55,677 bases of DNA from Caldilineaceae bacterium (GTDB lineage: Bacteria > Chloroflexota > Anaerolineae > Caldilineales > Caldilineaceae). The stretch is taken from assembly GCA_026989655.1 (NCBI GenBank), contig JALSIX010000102.1:1-55677 (forward strand). Reading direction: 5' to 3'. Both the position numbers and the translations under genes were made by a program. The notes under the pieces are model-generated. The model did not search any database. It saw nothing but the letters and a program-made list of their open reading frames with translations, and had not been told where the DNA came from. Below are positions 18,304 to 26,563 of this stretch, one piece after another. Numbering within the stretch: position 1 is the first letter of the stretch; every line of letters begins with the position of its first letter.

Positions 18304-19074
18304 TCACCACAGGGTATAGCCCCCGTCCACCACCAGGTCGTGGCCGGTGACGTAGGCCGACGCGTCCGAGGCCAGGTAGACCGCGGCGCCCTGGAGGTCC
18401 TCCGGGGTGGCCAGGCGGCCCATGGGGGTGTTGGCCGTCCAGATGGAGCCCATCTCCGCCACGATGTGGTCGGTCATGGGGGTGCGGGTATGGCCTGGGC
18501 TGATGCTGTTGACCCGGACCCCGTGGGGAGCCCACTCTGCGGCCAGGGAACGGGTGAGCTGCACCACCCCGGCCTTGGACGCGTTGTAGTGCGCGTGGAG
18601 CTGGGGACGGTTCACGATCTGGGCGGACATGGACGCGATGTTGATGATGGCGCCCTGCCCCTGGGCCAGCATGGCCCGCCCTTCGGCCTGACAGGAGAGG
18701 AACACTCCCTTCAGGTTCACCCCCAGGATCGCGTCCCACTCCGTCTCCGGGATCTCCTCTGCCGGGTTGCGGTGGGCGATGCCCGCGCTGTTGATGGCCA
18801 CGTCCAGCCGCCCCCAGGCCTGGAGCACCGCGTCCACCATGGCCTGGGCCTGGGCGGCCACGGTCACGTCCACGGCCAGGGCCAGGGTGCGGACACCGGT
18901 GGCCCGGTGGATCTCGGCGGCCACGGTCTGGGCCGCGTCCTCTCGCCGATCCGCCAGGGCCACGTCCGCGCCGGCCTCGGCCAGGGCCCGGGCCAGGGCC
19001 CGCCCGATGCCGCTGCCGCCGCCGGTCACCAGGGCGGTGCGGCCCGCCAGCGAGAAGCGTTCCAGGATGGCCAT
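18304..19074 (-). CDS. Short-chain dehydrogenase/reductase
   Basis: A classical SDR of 256 residues. The nucleotide-binding motif is TGGGSGIG (residues ~18-25), DVT marks the adenine pocket, NSAG is the central motif, and the catalytic set is Ser (NIASMS), Tyr and Lys (YNASK). The C-terminal VDGGYTLW is typical of sugar/polyol dehydrogenases of this group. ADRRED after beta-strand 2 leaves NAD versus NADP preference open. It follows the pyrF-pyrE gene by 54 bp and is the last gene of the minus-strand run starting at the hydrogenase. Confidence 0.88.
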   Translation of the reverse strand: MAILERFSLAGRTALVTGGGSGIGRALARALAEAGADVALADRREDAAQTVAAEIHRATGVRTLALAVDVTVAAQAQAMVDAVLQAWGRLDVAINSAGIAHRNPAEEIPETEWDAILGVNLKGVFLSCQAEGRAMLAQGQGAIINIASMSAQIVNRPQLHAHYNASKAGVVQLTRSLAAEWAPHGVRVNSISPGHTRTPMTDHIVAEMGSIWTANTPMGRLATPEDLQGAAVYLASDASAYVTGHDLVVDGGYTLW

Positions 19075-19128
19075 TCTCCTCCCTCCCTTGCTCTCCCGGG
19101 TTCTCCGCCGCAGTGAGGCCTGTTCTCC

Positions 19129-20529
19129 CTATCCCAGCTCCTCGGGCAGGTGAACTCCGGCTTGGCGGAGGATGGCGAACATCTCTCCAAGGCGCAGGAC
19201 CGGGTGGAGCCGGATCCCCGCGGCGGCCAGGCGTTGGGCGCCCCCCTGCTCCCGATCGATGAGCACCACCGCGTCCTCCACCACCAGGCCCGCGGCCCGC
19301 AGCTGCTGTGCGGCGCGGAGGGTGCTGCCCCCACTGGTGATCAGGTCCTCCACGATGACCACCCGCTCCCCGGGTGTCCACTTCCCTTCGACGGTCTGGC
19401 CCAGGCCATGGGCCTTGGCCTCCTTCCGGGGGTAGATCAGGGGGATCCCTGTGGCCAGGGAGACCGCGGTGCCGATGGGCAGGGCCGCGTAGGGCACCCC
19501 CGCGATCCGGTGGCAGGGAATGCGGGCCAAGATCTGGCCGTAGGCCTGGGCTACCTGGGCCAACAACGGTGGGCGGCTGACCAGCAGGCGCAGGTCGATG
19601 TAGAGGGAGGAACGGATCCCGCTGGCCAGGGTGAAGTCGCCGAAGCGGAGCGCGCCCAGTTCGTGGATCCCCAGGACCAGCTCTTGGCGGGCCCGATCCG
19701 GTCGGGGGGCCCCGGCGACGGCACCCTCGCTCCTCCTCTGTCTGCGGATGGCCCGGATCCGCTCTCCCAGCTCCTGGGCCGCGGCCCGAGGGTCTGCCGC
19801 CCGGGTCACGCCCCGGGTGACGGCCACCAGGACGCCCAGGCCATCCTCCCGGAGACCCGCGCGCAGCGCGGCCTCCAGATCTCCGCCCTGGGCTCCCACC
19901 CCGGGGACCAGGAGCCAGCGATCCGGGGCCAGGGCCCGGACCTGGGCCAGGGCTTCTGGGTAGGTGGCCCCCACCACCAGGCCCACGTTGGGGGCCCGGG
20001 GCAGGAGCTGTTCCGCCACGACCTGGTAGAGGGGACGGTCCCCCACCCGGAGGTCCTGGAGGGCGGTCGCGCTGGGATTGGAGGTGTGGCAGAGGACGAA
20101 GAGGCCCTTGTCCGGGTAGCGGGCAAAGGGCGCCACGCCGTCCCAGCCCAGGTAGGGGTTGAGGGTGACCGCGTCCACGCCCAGGACCTGGAAACAGGCC
20201 CGGGCATAGGCCGCGGCGGTGGAGCCGATGTCCCCCCGTTTGGCGTCCAGGAGCACGGGGATCTCCGGCGGGATCGCGGCCAGGGTCTCCTGGAGCAGGG
20301 TCCAGCCCTCGGGCCCCAGGGCCTCGTAGAAGGCGATGTTGGGCTTGTAGCAGCAGACCTGATCCGCGGTGGCCTGGATGATCCGACGGTTCCAGCGCAG
20401 CAGGTCCTGGAGGGTGTCCCCGCTCCGCAGATCCGGCGGCAACCACGCGGGATCTGGGTCCAGGCCCACGCACAGGAGGGTGTCGTTGCGTTGGGCCGCG
20501 GCGGTCAGTCTCTGGTCGAAGGTGCGCAT
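19129..20529 (-). CDS. pyrF: Bifunctional orotidine-5'-phosphate decarboxylase / orotate phosphoribosyltransferase
   Basis: A 466-residue fusion carrying the last two steps of UMP synthesis. Residues 1-260 are a type-2 OMP decarboxylase, with catalytic DAKRGD (Asp95, Lys97, Asp100) and later PGVGAQGG. After a charged linker (~260-280), residues 285-466 are an orotate phosphoribosyltransferase, with the PRPP-binding motif [14 protein letters not shown] at about 389-402 and [10 protein letters not shown] before it. The order (decarboxylase first) is the reverse of animal UMP synthase. ATG 20529 lies 34 bp after hypA, so the fusion is probably co-transcribed with hydrogenase genes. Both active sites look intact. 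Confidence 0.95.
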   Translation of the reverse strand: MRTFDQRLTAAAQRNDTLLCVGLDPDPAWLPPDLRSGDTLQDLLRWNRRIIQATADQVCCYKPNIAFYEALGPEGWTLLQETLAAIPPEIPVLLDAKRGDIGSTAAAYARACFQVLGVDAVTLNPYLGWDGVAPFARYPDKGLFVLCHTSNPSATALQDLRVGDRPLYQVVAEQLLPRAPNVGLVVGATYPEALAQVRALAPDRWLLVPGVGAQGGDLEAALRAGLREDGLGVLVAVTRGVTRAADPRAAAQELGERIRAIRRQRRSEGAVAGAPRPDRARQELVLGIHELGALRFGDFTLASGIRSSLYIDLRLLVSRPPLLAQVAQAYGQILARIPCHRIAGVPYAALPIGTAVSLATGIPLIYPRKEAKAHGLGQTVEGKWTPGERVVIVEDLITSGGSTLRAAQQLRAAGLVVEDAVVLIDREQGGAQRLAAAGIRLHPVLRLGEMFAILRQAGVHLPEELG

Positions 20530-20563
20530 GGGCTTCCTGGGGGATGGAGAGGGGGCACGGGGT

Positions 20564-20917
20564 TCATGGGGCCTCCAGGGTGACGTCCACCAGGGTCAGC
20601 TCGTGGGCCTCGTCCAGGGTCTGGAGCGCGCCGCAGGAAGGGCAGGCCACCAGGTGGTGCACCACATCCTGGGAGGCCACCGTCCGGGTATGGCCACACC
20701 GGTCGCAGGTGAGCCGGGTGGCCACGCTCTCCACCACCAGCTCGGCCTCCGCGAGCCGGGTTCCCGGGGCGTAGAGGGCAAAGGCCTGGTGCAGGGCCTC
20801 TTCCGAGAAGGTGCTCCCGCGACGGAGGCGCACCTGGAGGACCCGGGTGGCCCCCTGTTGGGCCAGTTCCCGATCCAGGCTCTCGATCAGGTGTTGGACG
20901 ACGCTCATCTCGTGCAT
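20564..20917 (-). CDS. hypA: Hydrogenase nickel-insertion protein HypA
   Basis: A 117-residue protein starting MHEMS, with the conserved nickel-binding His2. The zinc site CDRCGH...CPSCG lies at about residues 71-94. HypA works with HypB to deliver nickel to the large-subunit precursor. The frame is open to 22480 in antisense to hydA, but ATG 20917 gives exactly the HypA family N-terminus. The other maturation genes hypB-F are not in this window. Confidence 0.93.
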   Translation of the reverse strand: MHEMSVVQHLIESLDRELAQQGATRVLQVRLRRGSTFSEEALHQAFALYAPGTRLAEAELVVESVATRLTCDRCGHTRTVASQDVVHHLVACPSCGALQTLDEAHELTLVDVTLEAP

Positions 20918-20952
20918 GGTCTGCGGGTTCCGTGTTCTCGAGGTGGGCCTTT

Positions 20953-21459
20953 CTACCCGTGTCGGCGCAGATCTGCCAGGATCCGGCGGACGACCGTCTC
21001 CACCGCGGCCGCCACCGGGGGCGAAAGCCCCATGCCGTGGTCGAACTCCCTGCCCTCCACTCCATAGATGAGGACCTCTGGGGGCAGGGTGCCCAGGGCC
21101 CGGGAGAGCTCCACGGCCTCGGCCAGGCTGAACGCGTGGGTGGAGCGGTGGAAGAGGGAGGCGGGAAGGGGCTGGCGATGGGCCTCCAGCCGGTGGACGG
21201 TGCCCGGTGCCGTGCCGGAGACCACCGCGTCCACCAGGATGACCCGGGGGTGCCCCTCCCACATGGCCATCAGCGAGGCCCCTTCCCCGCTGTGCTCCCG
21301 GAGGCAGACATGGGGGGATACCTGGTGGGCCAGCTCTCGGATCACCGCGGGCCCCACTCCGTCGTCCCGGCGATACGGGTTCCCGATGCCCACCACCAGG
21401 GGCTGGCCGGAGCGGGTCTGGGGGCTCTGGGTGTTCGGTGTGGTGGTCGGGGGGGACAT
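20953..21459 (-). CDS. Hydrogenase maturation endopeptidase (M52 family)
   Basis: A 168-residue protease that trims the C-terminal peptide of the NiFe large subunit after nickel insertion. Visible motifs are GIGNPYRRDDGVG with the first nickel-sensing Asp/Glu position, VDAVVSGTAPG with the second, and the third His in STHAFSL. The N-terminal ~18 residues (Thr/Pro-rich) are an extension. It starts 33 bp after hydA and its substrate is presumably the adjacent hydA product, which retains a nine-residue tail after the ligand His. Confidence 0.9.
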   Translation of the reverse strand: MSPPTTTPNTQSPQTRSGQPLVVGIGNPYRRDDGVGPAVIRELAHQVSPHVCLREHSGEGASLMAMWEGHPRVILVDAVVSGTAPGTVHRLEAHRQPLPASLFHRSTHAFSLAEAVELSRALGTLPPEVLIYGVEGREFDHGMGLSPPVAAAVETVVRRILADLRRHG

Positions 21460-21492
21460 GGCCTTGCTTCCTTCCCCTCTCTCCGCGCTGGG

Positions 21493-22803
21493 CTACACCT
21501 CCTCCACGTGGACCCTGAGGAAGTGGGTGGCGCAGGAGATGCAGGGATCGTAGTTGCGGATGGCCTGCTCGCACTGCCAGGTGAGCTCCTCCTTGGGGAG
21601 ATCCAAGGCCTGGGGCACGAACTGCCACAGGTCCTCCTCCATGGCGCGCTGGTTCTGGGAGGTGGGGGGCACGATCTTGGCGTCCAGGATGAGGCCCTCT
21701 GAGTCCAGGCGGTAGCGATGGTAGAGGAGGCCTCGAGGGGCCTCGCTGGCGCCGTAGCCCACGCCGGCCCGGGGTTCCACCTCCACCGCGGGGGCCGGAG
21801 GGGGTTGGTAGTCCTGGAGGATGCGGAGGGCTTCCTCCACCGCGTAGAGGACCTCCACGCTGCGCACCACGATGCTCTGGAAGGGGTTGCGACACTGGGG
21901 GCCCAGCCCTGCTTCCCGGGCGGCCTCCTGGGCCAGGGGGGAGAGGCGATGGAAGTTCAGGTTGTAGCGGGCCAGGGGCCCCACCTGGTAGCTTCCCCGT
22001 TCCCGGATGCGGGACTGGAGCGCGTGGGTGTGGGGCACGTGGATCTCCTGGAAGTGTTCGTCGTAGGCCTGCACCGGGATGTCCAGCCCTCGGTTGCTGA
22101 CGATTCGACCGGTCTCCAGGGGATAGCGGTCTGCCGCGCGGAGGGCGACGAACTCGTAGTCCCGCTGGAAGTCCGGGAAGGGCAGGGTGGCGGTCCAGCG
22201 GACCGTCTCCTGCGCGGCCTCCTGGGCCCACTTCAGCTCTTCGATGAGGGCGTTGAGTTCCTCGGGGCGGGGCACGCGGTAGAAGCCACCCACCCGCAGG
22301 TTGATGGGATGGATCTCCCGACCTCCCAGGAGGCGGACGATCTCGTTGCCGATCTTCTTCAGCCGCAGGCCCCGCTGCACCACCTCGGGATGGTCCTGGG
22401 CCATCTGGATCGCGTCCGGGTAGCCCAGGAAGTCCGGCGCGTGGAGCATGTAGATGTGGAGCACGTGGCTCTCGATCCACTCGCCGCAGTAGATGGCCCG
22501 GCGCAGGGCCTGGAGGGCTGGATCCACGGCCACCCCCAGCAGGTCCTCCATCGCGTTGATGGCGCTGATCTGGTAGGCGATGGGGCAGATGCCGCAGATC
22601 CGGGCGGTGATGTCCGGGGCCTCGGTGAAGTGGCGCCCCCGGAGGAAGGCCTCGAAGAAGCGGGGGGGCTCGAAGATCTGGAGCTGGACCTCCTGGACCT
22701 GGCCGTTTCGGACCCGGATGAACAGGGCCCCTTCTCCCTCCACCCGGGCCAGGTAGTCCACCCGGATGGTCCGGGTCTTGGGTCTAGGTGTGGGCTTGGG
22801 CAT
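21493..22803 (-). CDS. hydA: Group 3b NiFe hydrogenase large (alpha) subunit
   Basis: A 436-residue catalytic subunit. The proximal nickel motif is [10 protein letters not shown] (Cys70, Cys73) and the distal motif is DPCISCATH (Cys421, Cys424, His427), leaving a nine-residue C-terminal tail for the maturation protease. ATG 22803 lies within the 3' end of hydD (20-bp overlap), preceded by AAAGGAG; a GTG at 22812 sits too close to that site. The hydBGDA subunit set defines the cytoplasmic bidirectional NADP(H)-linked (sulf)hydrogenase class, which can evolve H2 or, in some archaea, reduce polysulfide. Confidence 0.95.
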   Translation of the reverse strand: MPKPTPRPKTRTIRVDYLARVEGEGALFIRVRNGQVQEVQLQIFEPPRFFEAFLRGRHFTEAPDITARICGICPIAYQISAINAMEDLLGVAVDPALQALRRAIYCGEWIESHVLHIYMLHAPDFLGYPDAIQMAQDHPEVVQRGLRLKKIGNEIVRLLGGREIHPINLRVGGFYRVPRPEELNALIEELKWAQEAAQETVRWTATLPFPDFQRDYEFVALRAADRYPLETGRIVSNRGLDIPVQAYDEHFQEIHVPHTHALQSRIRERGSYQVGPLARYNLNFHRLSPLAQEAAREAGLGPQCRNPFQSIVVRSVEVLYAVEEALRILQDYQPPPAPAVEVEPRAGVGYGASEAPRGLLYHRYRLDSEGLILDAKIVPPTSQNQRAMEEDLWQFVPQALDLPKEELTWQCEQAIRNYDPCISCATHFLRVHVEEV

Positions 22804-23575
22804 GGGCCTCACTCTCCTTTCGGAAGGGTTCGGCGTGGGCGTTGAAGCTGCGGAAGGCCCGCACCAGCTCGGGGCGGTCCACGCCCAGGTGCTCCATCCA
22901 CCAGCCGCTCAGGGAGGCGGTGTTGGGGGATTCCTGGGGGCCGAAGCAGCCATAGCAGCCCCGGTGGTAGGCCGGGCAGAGGGCGCCGCAGCCGGCCTGG
23001 GTCACTGGGCCGAGGCAGGGGGTGCCGTGGGCCACCATGACGCACACGTTGCCCAGGCGTTTGCACTCCACGCACACGCTGTACCCCGGGATATTGGGCG
23101 GCCGGCCGTTCAGAAAGGCGCCGATGACCTCCAGGAGCTGGCCCTTGTTGATGGGACACCCCCGGAGCTCGAAATCCACGGGAACATGTTCCGCGATGGG
23201 GGTGGAGTGGGCCAGGGTCTGGATGTACTCCGGGTGGGCGTAGACCACCTGGAGGAACGCGTCCACGTCCTGGAAGTTGCGCAGGGCCTGGATGCCACCG
23301 GCCGTGGCGCAGGCGCCGATGGTGACCAGGAACCGGGAAGCCTTGCGGACCTGCTGGATCCGCTCCGCGTCGTGGGGCGTGGTGATGGAGCCCTCCACCA
23401 GGGACAGGTCGTAGGGGCCCCGCACCTCGGCTCGGGTCGCCTCGGGGAAGTACGCGATCTGGATCGCGTCGGCCACGGCCAGGAGCTCGTCCTCGCAGTC
23501 CAGCAGGCTGAGCTGACAGCCGTCGCACGAGGCGAACTTCCACACGGCCAACTTGGGTTTTCGGGGTTGGGCCAC
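22784..23575 (-). CDS. hydD: Group 3b NiFe hydrogenase small (delta) subunit
   Basis: A 263-residue electron-transfer subunit. The proximal cluster is bound by SCDGCQ (Cys17, Cys20) together with IGACATAGG and RGCPINKGQ. The C-terminal part carries a dense set of further cysteines ([11 protein letters not shown], then [15 protein letters not shown]) for two more [4Fe-4S] clusters. There is no Tat signal, fitting a cytoplasmic enzyme. The start is GTG 23575, one base beyond the hydG stop and preceded by GGGAGGTGTGAG; an upstream ATG would add 33 residues unlike the family. Confidence 0.94.
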   Translation of the reverse strand: MAQPRKPKLAVWKFASCDGCQLSLLDCEDELLAVADAIQIAYFPEATRAEVRGPYDLSLVEGSITTPHDAERIQQVRKASRFLVTIGACATAGGIQALRNFQDVDAFLQVVYAHPEYIQTLAHSTPIAEHVPVDFELRGCPINKGQLLEVIGAFLNGRPPNIPGYSVCVECKRLGNVCVMVAHGTPCLGPVTQAGCGALCPAYHRGCYGCFGPQESPNTASLSGWWMEHLGVDRPELVRAFRSFNAHAEPFRKESEAHAQAHT

Positions 23576-23576
23576 C

Positions 23577-24437
23577 TCACACCTCCCATTTGCCGAAGAG
23601 CCAGCGGATGTGGTCGTAGCAGAACACGGGCCCGTCCTTGCAGATGAAGTGCGGTCCGTACTGGCAATGGCCACAGAAGCCCACCGCGCACTTCATGTTC
23701 CGCTCCATGGAGACGTAGATGGCCGGAGGGGGGACGCCCCGCTTCTGCAGGGCCAGGACGGTGTAGCGCATCATGATCTCCGGGCCACAGACCAGGGCCA
23801 TGGTGTCCTGGGGGTCGAAGGGGGCCCGGGGGATCAAGGTGGTGACCACGCCCACGTTGCCTCGCCAGGAGCCGGAGGCCCGGTCCACGGTGACCAACAC
23901 CTCCACGTCCAGGTGCCCGCTCCAGCGGGCCAGCTCCTTCGGGTAGAGGAGCTCCTCGGGGGTGCGGGCGCCGTAGAGGACCACGATCCGGCCGTAGCGT
24001 TCCCGATGGGCCAGGAGGTGGTAGATGGCCGGGCGCAGGGGAGCCAGGCCAATGCCCCCGGCCACCACCACCACGTCCCGTCCCACGGCCTCCTCCAGGG
24101 GCCAATGGCTGCCAAAGGGGCCCCGCAGCCCCAGGATGGCCCCGGGTCGAAGCCGGGCCAGGGCCTGGGTGACCGCGCCCACGGCCCGAATGGTGTGGAC
24201 CTGGGGGTGGGGCTGCGCCGGATCGCCGCTGATGGAGATGGGGACCTCGCCCACGCCGAACAGGTACAGCATGTGGAACTGCCCGGGCGCAAAGGAAGGG
24301 CTCTCGCCGGCCAACGGCTCCAGGAACAGGGTGAAAGTATCTCGGGTCTCCCGTCGTCGGCGCACCACGCGATAGGGATGGGGCACCATGGGATCCACCG
24401 GGGCGGGCATCGGGGGGGACGGCTGCGGAACGGACAT
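23577..24437 (-). CDS. hydG: Hydrogenase gamma subunit, FAD/NAD(P)-binding reductase
   Basis: A 286-residue flavoprotein of the ferredoxin-NADP reductase fold that links the hydrogenase to the pyridine nucleotide pool. It has an FAD domain ([11 protein letters not shown], then PISISG), an NAD(P) domain ([14 protein letters not shown]) and a C-terminal [2Fe-2S] site at Cys250, Cys255, Cys258 and Cys266. ATG 24437 follows GGGAGGAGCCACC; the longer open frame (to 24746) has no family similarity. It is separated from the cyclic-nucleotide-binding gene by 77 bp, the longest gap inside the operon. Confidence 0.94.
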   Translation of the reverse strand: MSVPQPSPPMPAPVDPMVPHPYRVVRRRRETRDTFTLFLEPLAGESPSFAPGQFHMLYLFGVGEVPISISGDPAQPHPQVHTIRAVGAVTQALARLRPGAILGLRGPFGSHWPLEEAVGRDVVVVAGGIGLAPLRPAIYHLLAHRERYGRIVVLYGARTPEELLYPKELARWSGHLDVEVLVTVDRASGSWRGNVGVVTTLIPRAPFDPQDTMALVCGPEIMMRYTVLALQKRGVPPPAIYVSMERNMKCAVGFCGHCQYGPHFICKDGPVFCYDHIRWLFGKWEV

Positions 24438-24514
24438 GGTGGCTCCTCCCGTCTGGAATGGGCGGATGGCACGGCCCAGGCGGCTGCCGGGCCTGGGGCG
24501 GGACATCGGCCGGA

Positions 24515-25006
24515 CTATGGGCCGGGCTGGGCGGTGTGCACCCCGTACATGTCCAGGAGCTGCATCCGGGCGGCCTGGAGCCGCTCGATCAGCATGGCGG
24601 CGAAGCGACGCATGAGCTGGTATCCCAGGCGCGGATCCTCGTCGCACTTGCTCCGAAGGCATGTGGCGTCGAAGGCCAGGGCCCGGGTCACCTCCAGGGC
24701 CTTGGCGTCGAAGTGCCAGCGGTGGGGCGGGAAGAGCCAGGACCACCCGATCATCTCCCCGGGCCCCAAGGTCTGGATGGGGACCAGGCCCCGGCCGGGG
24801 ACCTGGACTCCGATGAGCACCTTGCCGTGGCGGATCAGGTAGAAGGCGTCTGCGGGCTCCCCTTCCCGGAAGACCATCTCATCCGGCATGAAGCGGACGT
24901 TTCGGGCACACCCCGCGAGGAGGTCCAGGTATTGGGGATCCATGTCCTGGAAGAAGGGGTGTTCCGCGATGAGGTCCCGCATCTCCTTGGTGGGTCTCAG
25001 GTCCAT
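24515..25006 (-). CDS. Stand-alone cyclic-nucleotide-binding-domain protein
   Basis: A 163-residue protein made of one Crp-type cNMP-binding beta-barrel (about residues 10-125), followed by a long C-terminal helix ([18 protein letters not shown]) that should form a coiled-coil dimer. The helix-turn-helix domain of Crp/Fnr regulators is absent, so it should not bind DNA by itself. The binding cassette keeps GE and an Arg but reads [15 protein letters not shown] instead of the Crp R-S/T-A pattern, so a ligand other than cAMP, or none, is possible. The position between hydB and hydG suggests a regulatory or structural role in the hydrogenase. The start with MDLRPTKEM fits a domain starting at the barrel. 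Confidence 0.88.
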   Translation of the reverse strand: MDLRPTKEMRDLIAEHPFFQDMDPQYLDLLAGCARNVRFMPDEMVFREGEPADAFYLIRHGKVLIGVQVPGRGLVPIQTLGPGEMIGWSWLFPPHRWHFDAKALEVTRALAFDATCLRSKCDEDPRLGYQLMRRFAAMLIERLQAARMQLLDMYGVHTAQPGP

Positions 25007-25034
25007 GGTGGGTCTCTCCTTGCCTGCTGGAAGT

Positions 25035-26183
25035 TCACGGCTCCTGGGTCTTGGCCCCGGCCGCGATGCGGGCGGCCTCCTGGGTGATGTCGATGCCCAC
25101 GGGGCACCAGGTGATGCATCGCCCACAGCCCACGCAGCCCAGGGTGTCGAACTGGTCCTGCCAGGTGGCCAGCTTGTGGGTCAGCCACTGGCGGTAGCGC
25201 GCGGCCGGGCTGCTGCGGACGCTTCCCCCGTGGATGTAGGAGAAGGACAGGGTGAAGCAGGAATCCCAGACCCGACGGCGCTCGGCCCACTGGCCGGTGA
25301 GGTCGGTGGTGTCCTCCACGGTGGTGCAGAAACAGGTGGGGCAGACCAGGGTGCAGTTGGTGCAGGTGAGGCAGCGCTGGGCCACCTCCTCCCACTCGGG
25401 GGCCTCGTACTGGGCGTACAGCCGTTCCTTCAGCCCGTGGACGTCCAGGGAGCGCCCCATGCGTTGGGCCGCCTCGTCCAACCGGGCTCGCTCCCGGCCT
25501 CGGTCGGCCTCGGTGGCCGGCCGAAGGGGGACCGAGGCCAGCACCGCCGCGCCTTCTGGGCTTCCCACATGGACCAGGAAGCGGTGGTCTTCCGGATCCC
25601 ACAGCTCCGTCAGGGCCAGGTCGAAGCCGGCCTGGGCCCAAGGGCCCGCATCCATGCTGGCGCAGAAACAGGTATCGCCGGGCTCCACGCAGTTCACCAC
25701 CACGGTGAAGATCCGGCTTCGCCGCTCCCGGTAGGTGGGATCCACGAAGGGGCCCTCCAGGAAGACCCGGTCCTGGATCCGGATGGCGTGGAGCTCACAG
25801 GGGCGGACGCCCAGGAACGCGTACCGGGGGACCTGGGCAGCGCTCTCCACGACCTGTTGGAAGCCGCCGTCCGGGGTGCGCCGGGCCTTCCAGAGGGTGA
25901 CGGTGGGGGGATGGAGGAATTTCTTCCAGGAGGAAGGGCCGACCACATAGCCGAAGAGGGTGGGCTCCTCCCGGCGTTCCAGGCGGTAGAAACCGGGGCC
26001 CTGGCGATCCCGCCAGCCGATGGGCAGCTCCTCCACCCGGGTCAAGGGGCGGTAGACGATGGCCCCGGCCTCCACGGTGGGCCCCAGCACGGTGTAGCCC
26101 TGACCTTGCAGCGCGTCGAGGAGTGCTTGGAAATGGTCCCTCTCCAGCACGAAGGCCTGTCCAACGGCGATGGCGGTCTCCAT
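25035..26183 (-). CDS. hydB: Hydrogenase beta subunit, two-[4Fe-4S] ferredoxin-type protein
   Basis: A 382-residue subunit related to HydB/AsrA. Its N-terminal ~260 residues include conserved cysteines ([19 protein letters not shown]). The two C-terminal cluster motifs are [13 protein letters not shown] (about 271-285) and [12 protein letters not shown] (about 350-361). It passes electrons between the small subunit and the flavin subunit. ATG 26183 follows GGGAGGAGCCACC; the frame is open to 26375 but that would run through the promoter. It is the first gene of the operon. Confidence 0.94.
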   Translation of the reverse strand: METAIAVGQAFVLERDHFQALLDALQGQGYTVLGPTVEAGAIVYRPLTRVEELPIGWRDRQGPGFYRLERREEPTLFGYVVGPSSWKKFLHPPTVTLWKARRTPDGGFQQVVESAAQVPRYAFLGVRPCELHAIRIQDRVFLEGPFVDPTYRERRSRIFTVVVNCVEPGDTCFCASMDAGPWAQAGFDLALTELWDPEDHRFLVHVGSPEGAAVLASVPLRPATEADRGRERARLDEAAQRMGRSLDVHGLKERLYAQYEAPEWEEVAQRCLTCTNCTLVCPTCFCTTVEDTTDLTGQWAERRRVWDSCFTLSFSYIHGGSVRSSPAARYRQWLTHKLATWQDQFDTLGCVGCGRCITWCPVGIDITQEAARIAAGAKTQEP

Positions 26184-26255
26184 GGTGGCTCCTCCCTGAG
26201 CTTGGGTGGGCGGTGCTGCGTTCGGGGGCCCGGGGCTTCGGCACATGTTTCCCCC

Positions 26256-26284
26256 ATTATCGTGGACCGGGGCCCGCTTTGCAA
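26256..26284 (-). promoter_or_regulatory. Promoter of the hydrogenase operon
   Basis: On the minus strand TTGCAA (26279-26284) and GATAAT (26256-26261) are separated by 17 bp, matching four and five of six consensus bases. The expected start of transcription is about 26249, 66 nt upstream of hydB. Confidence 0.65.
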
Positions 26285-26301
26285 GCCGGGTGCCCCGGAA
26301 G

Positions 26302-26315
26302 GTGAAATATTTCAC
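26302..26315. promoter_or_regulatory. CRP/FNR-like operator upstream of hydB
   Basis: GTGAAATATTTCAC is a perfect 14-bp palindrome of the form GTGA-N6-TCAC. Read on the minus strand with its flanks it is TGTGA-N6-TCACC, one base from the classical CRP site. Its centre lies about 60 bp upstream of the predicted transcription start, the class I activator position. No DNA-binding Crp/Fnr protein is encoded nearby. Confidence 0.6.
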
Positions 26316-26320
26316 AAATG

Positions 26321-26370
26321 GTTCCCAGAGAAGACACCCTCGGGTGGAGGGTGCCTTCTCCGGAGGGAAC
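26321..26370. terminator. Long hairpin between ppdK and hydB
   Basis: Three consecutive paired segments, GTTCCC/GGGAAC, GAGAAG/CTTCTC and CACCCTC/GAGGGTG, form a 19-bp interrupted stem with a 5-nt loop (42-46 of 26342-26346). It follows ppdK on the minus strand but has no T-run, and on the plus strand it is followed by CGAAAGGAGGT. It probably ends or protects the ppdK transcript; a structured RNA element is the alternative. Confidence 0.6.
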
Positions 26371-26391
26371 CACACGAAAGGAGGTCAGGCA

Positions 26392-26520
26392 AGCATCGCC
26401 CGGAGGACGATGCTCTACAGCGGATGGATGCAGGCTATCTGTGCGGGGCATGGGAGCGGCCTCCCCGTGCGGGGGTGGGGAAGCGGCCGGCTCCCCCGCC
26501 CCCGCATGCCCGAAAGGAGG
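26392..26520 (+). other. Structured intergenic segment with hairpins and orphan Shine-Dalgarno motifs
   Basis: AGCATCG/CGATGCT (26392-26398 with 26408-26414) forms a 7-bp hairpin. TGCGGGGG-T-GGGG (26468-26480) pairs with CCCC-G-CCCCCGCA (26494-26506) over 13 bp on the plus-strand RNA through a U-G pair that would be a C-A mismatch on the other strand. GGGCATG (26446-26452) can pair with CATGCCC (26505-26511). The structure is followed immediately by GAAAGGAGGT and ATG at 26526, but the 44-codon frame from there runs antisense into the end of ppdK and looks non-coding. No known riboswitch class was recognised. Confidence 0.4.
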
Positions 26521-26563
26521 TACCCATGTCCCGCCGAGCGGGCGAACGAGGTGGGTCGGCAAC

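Noticed and set aside
20918-22480. N-terminal extension of hypA to 638 residues
   Set aside because: The extension is an alternate frame of hydA and the protease; HypA ends and starts exactly as the family from ATG 20917.
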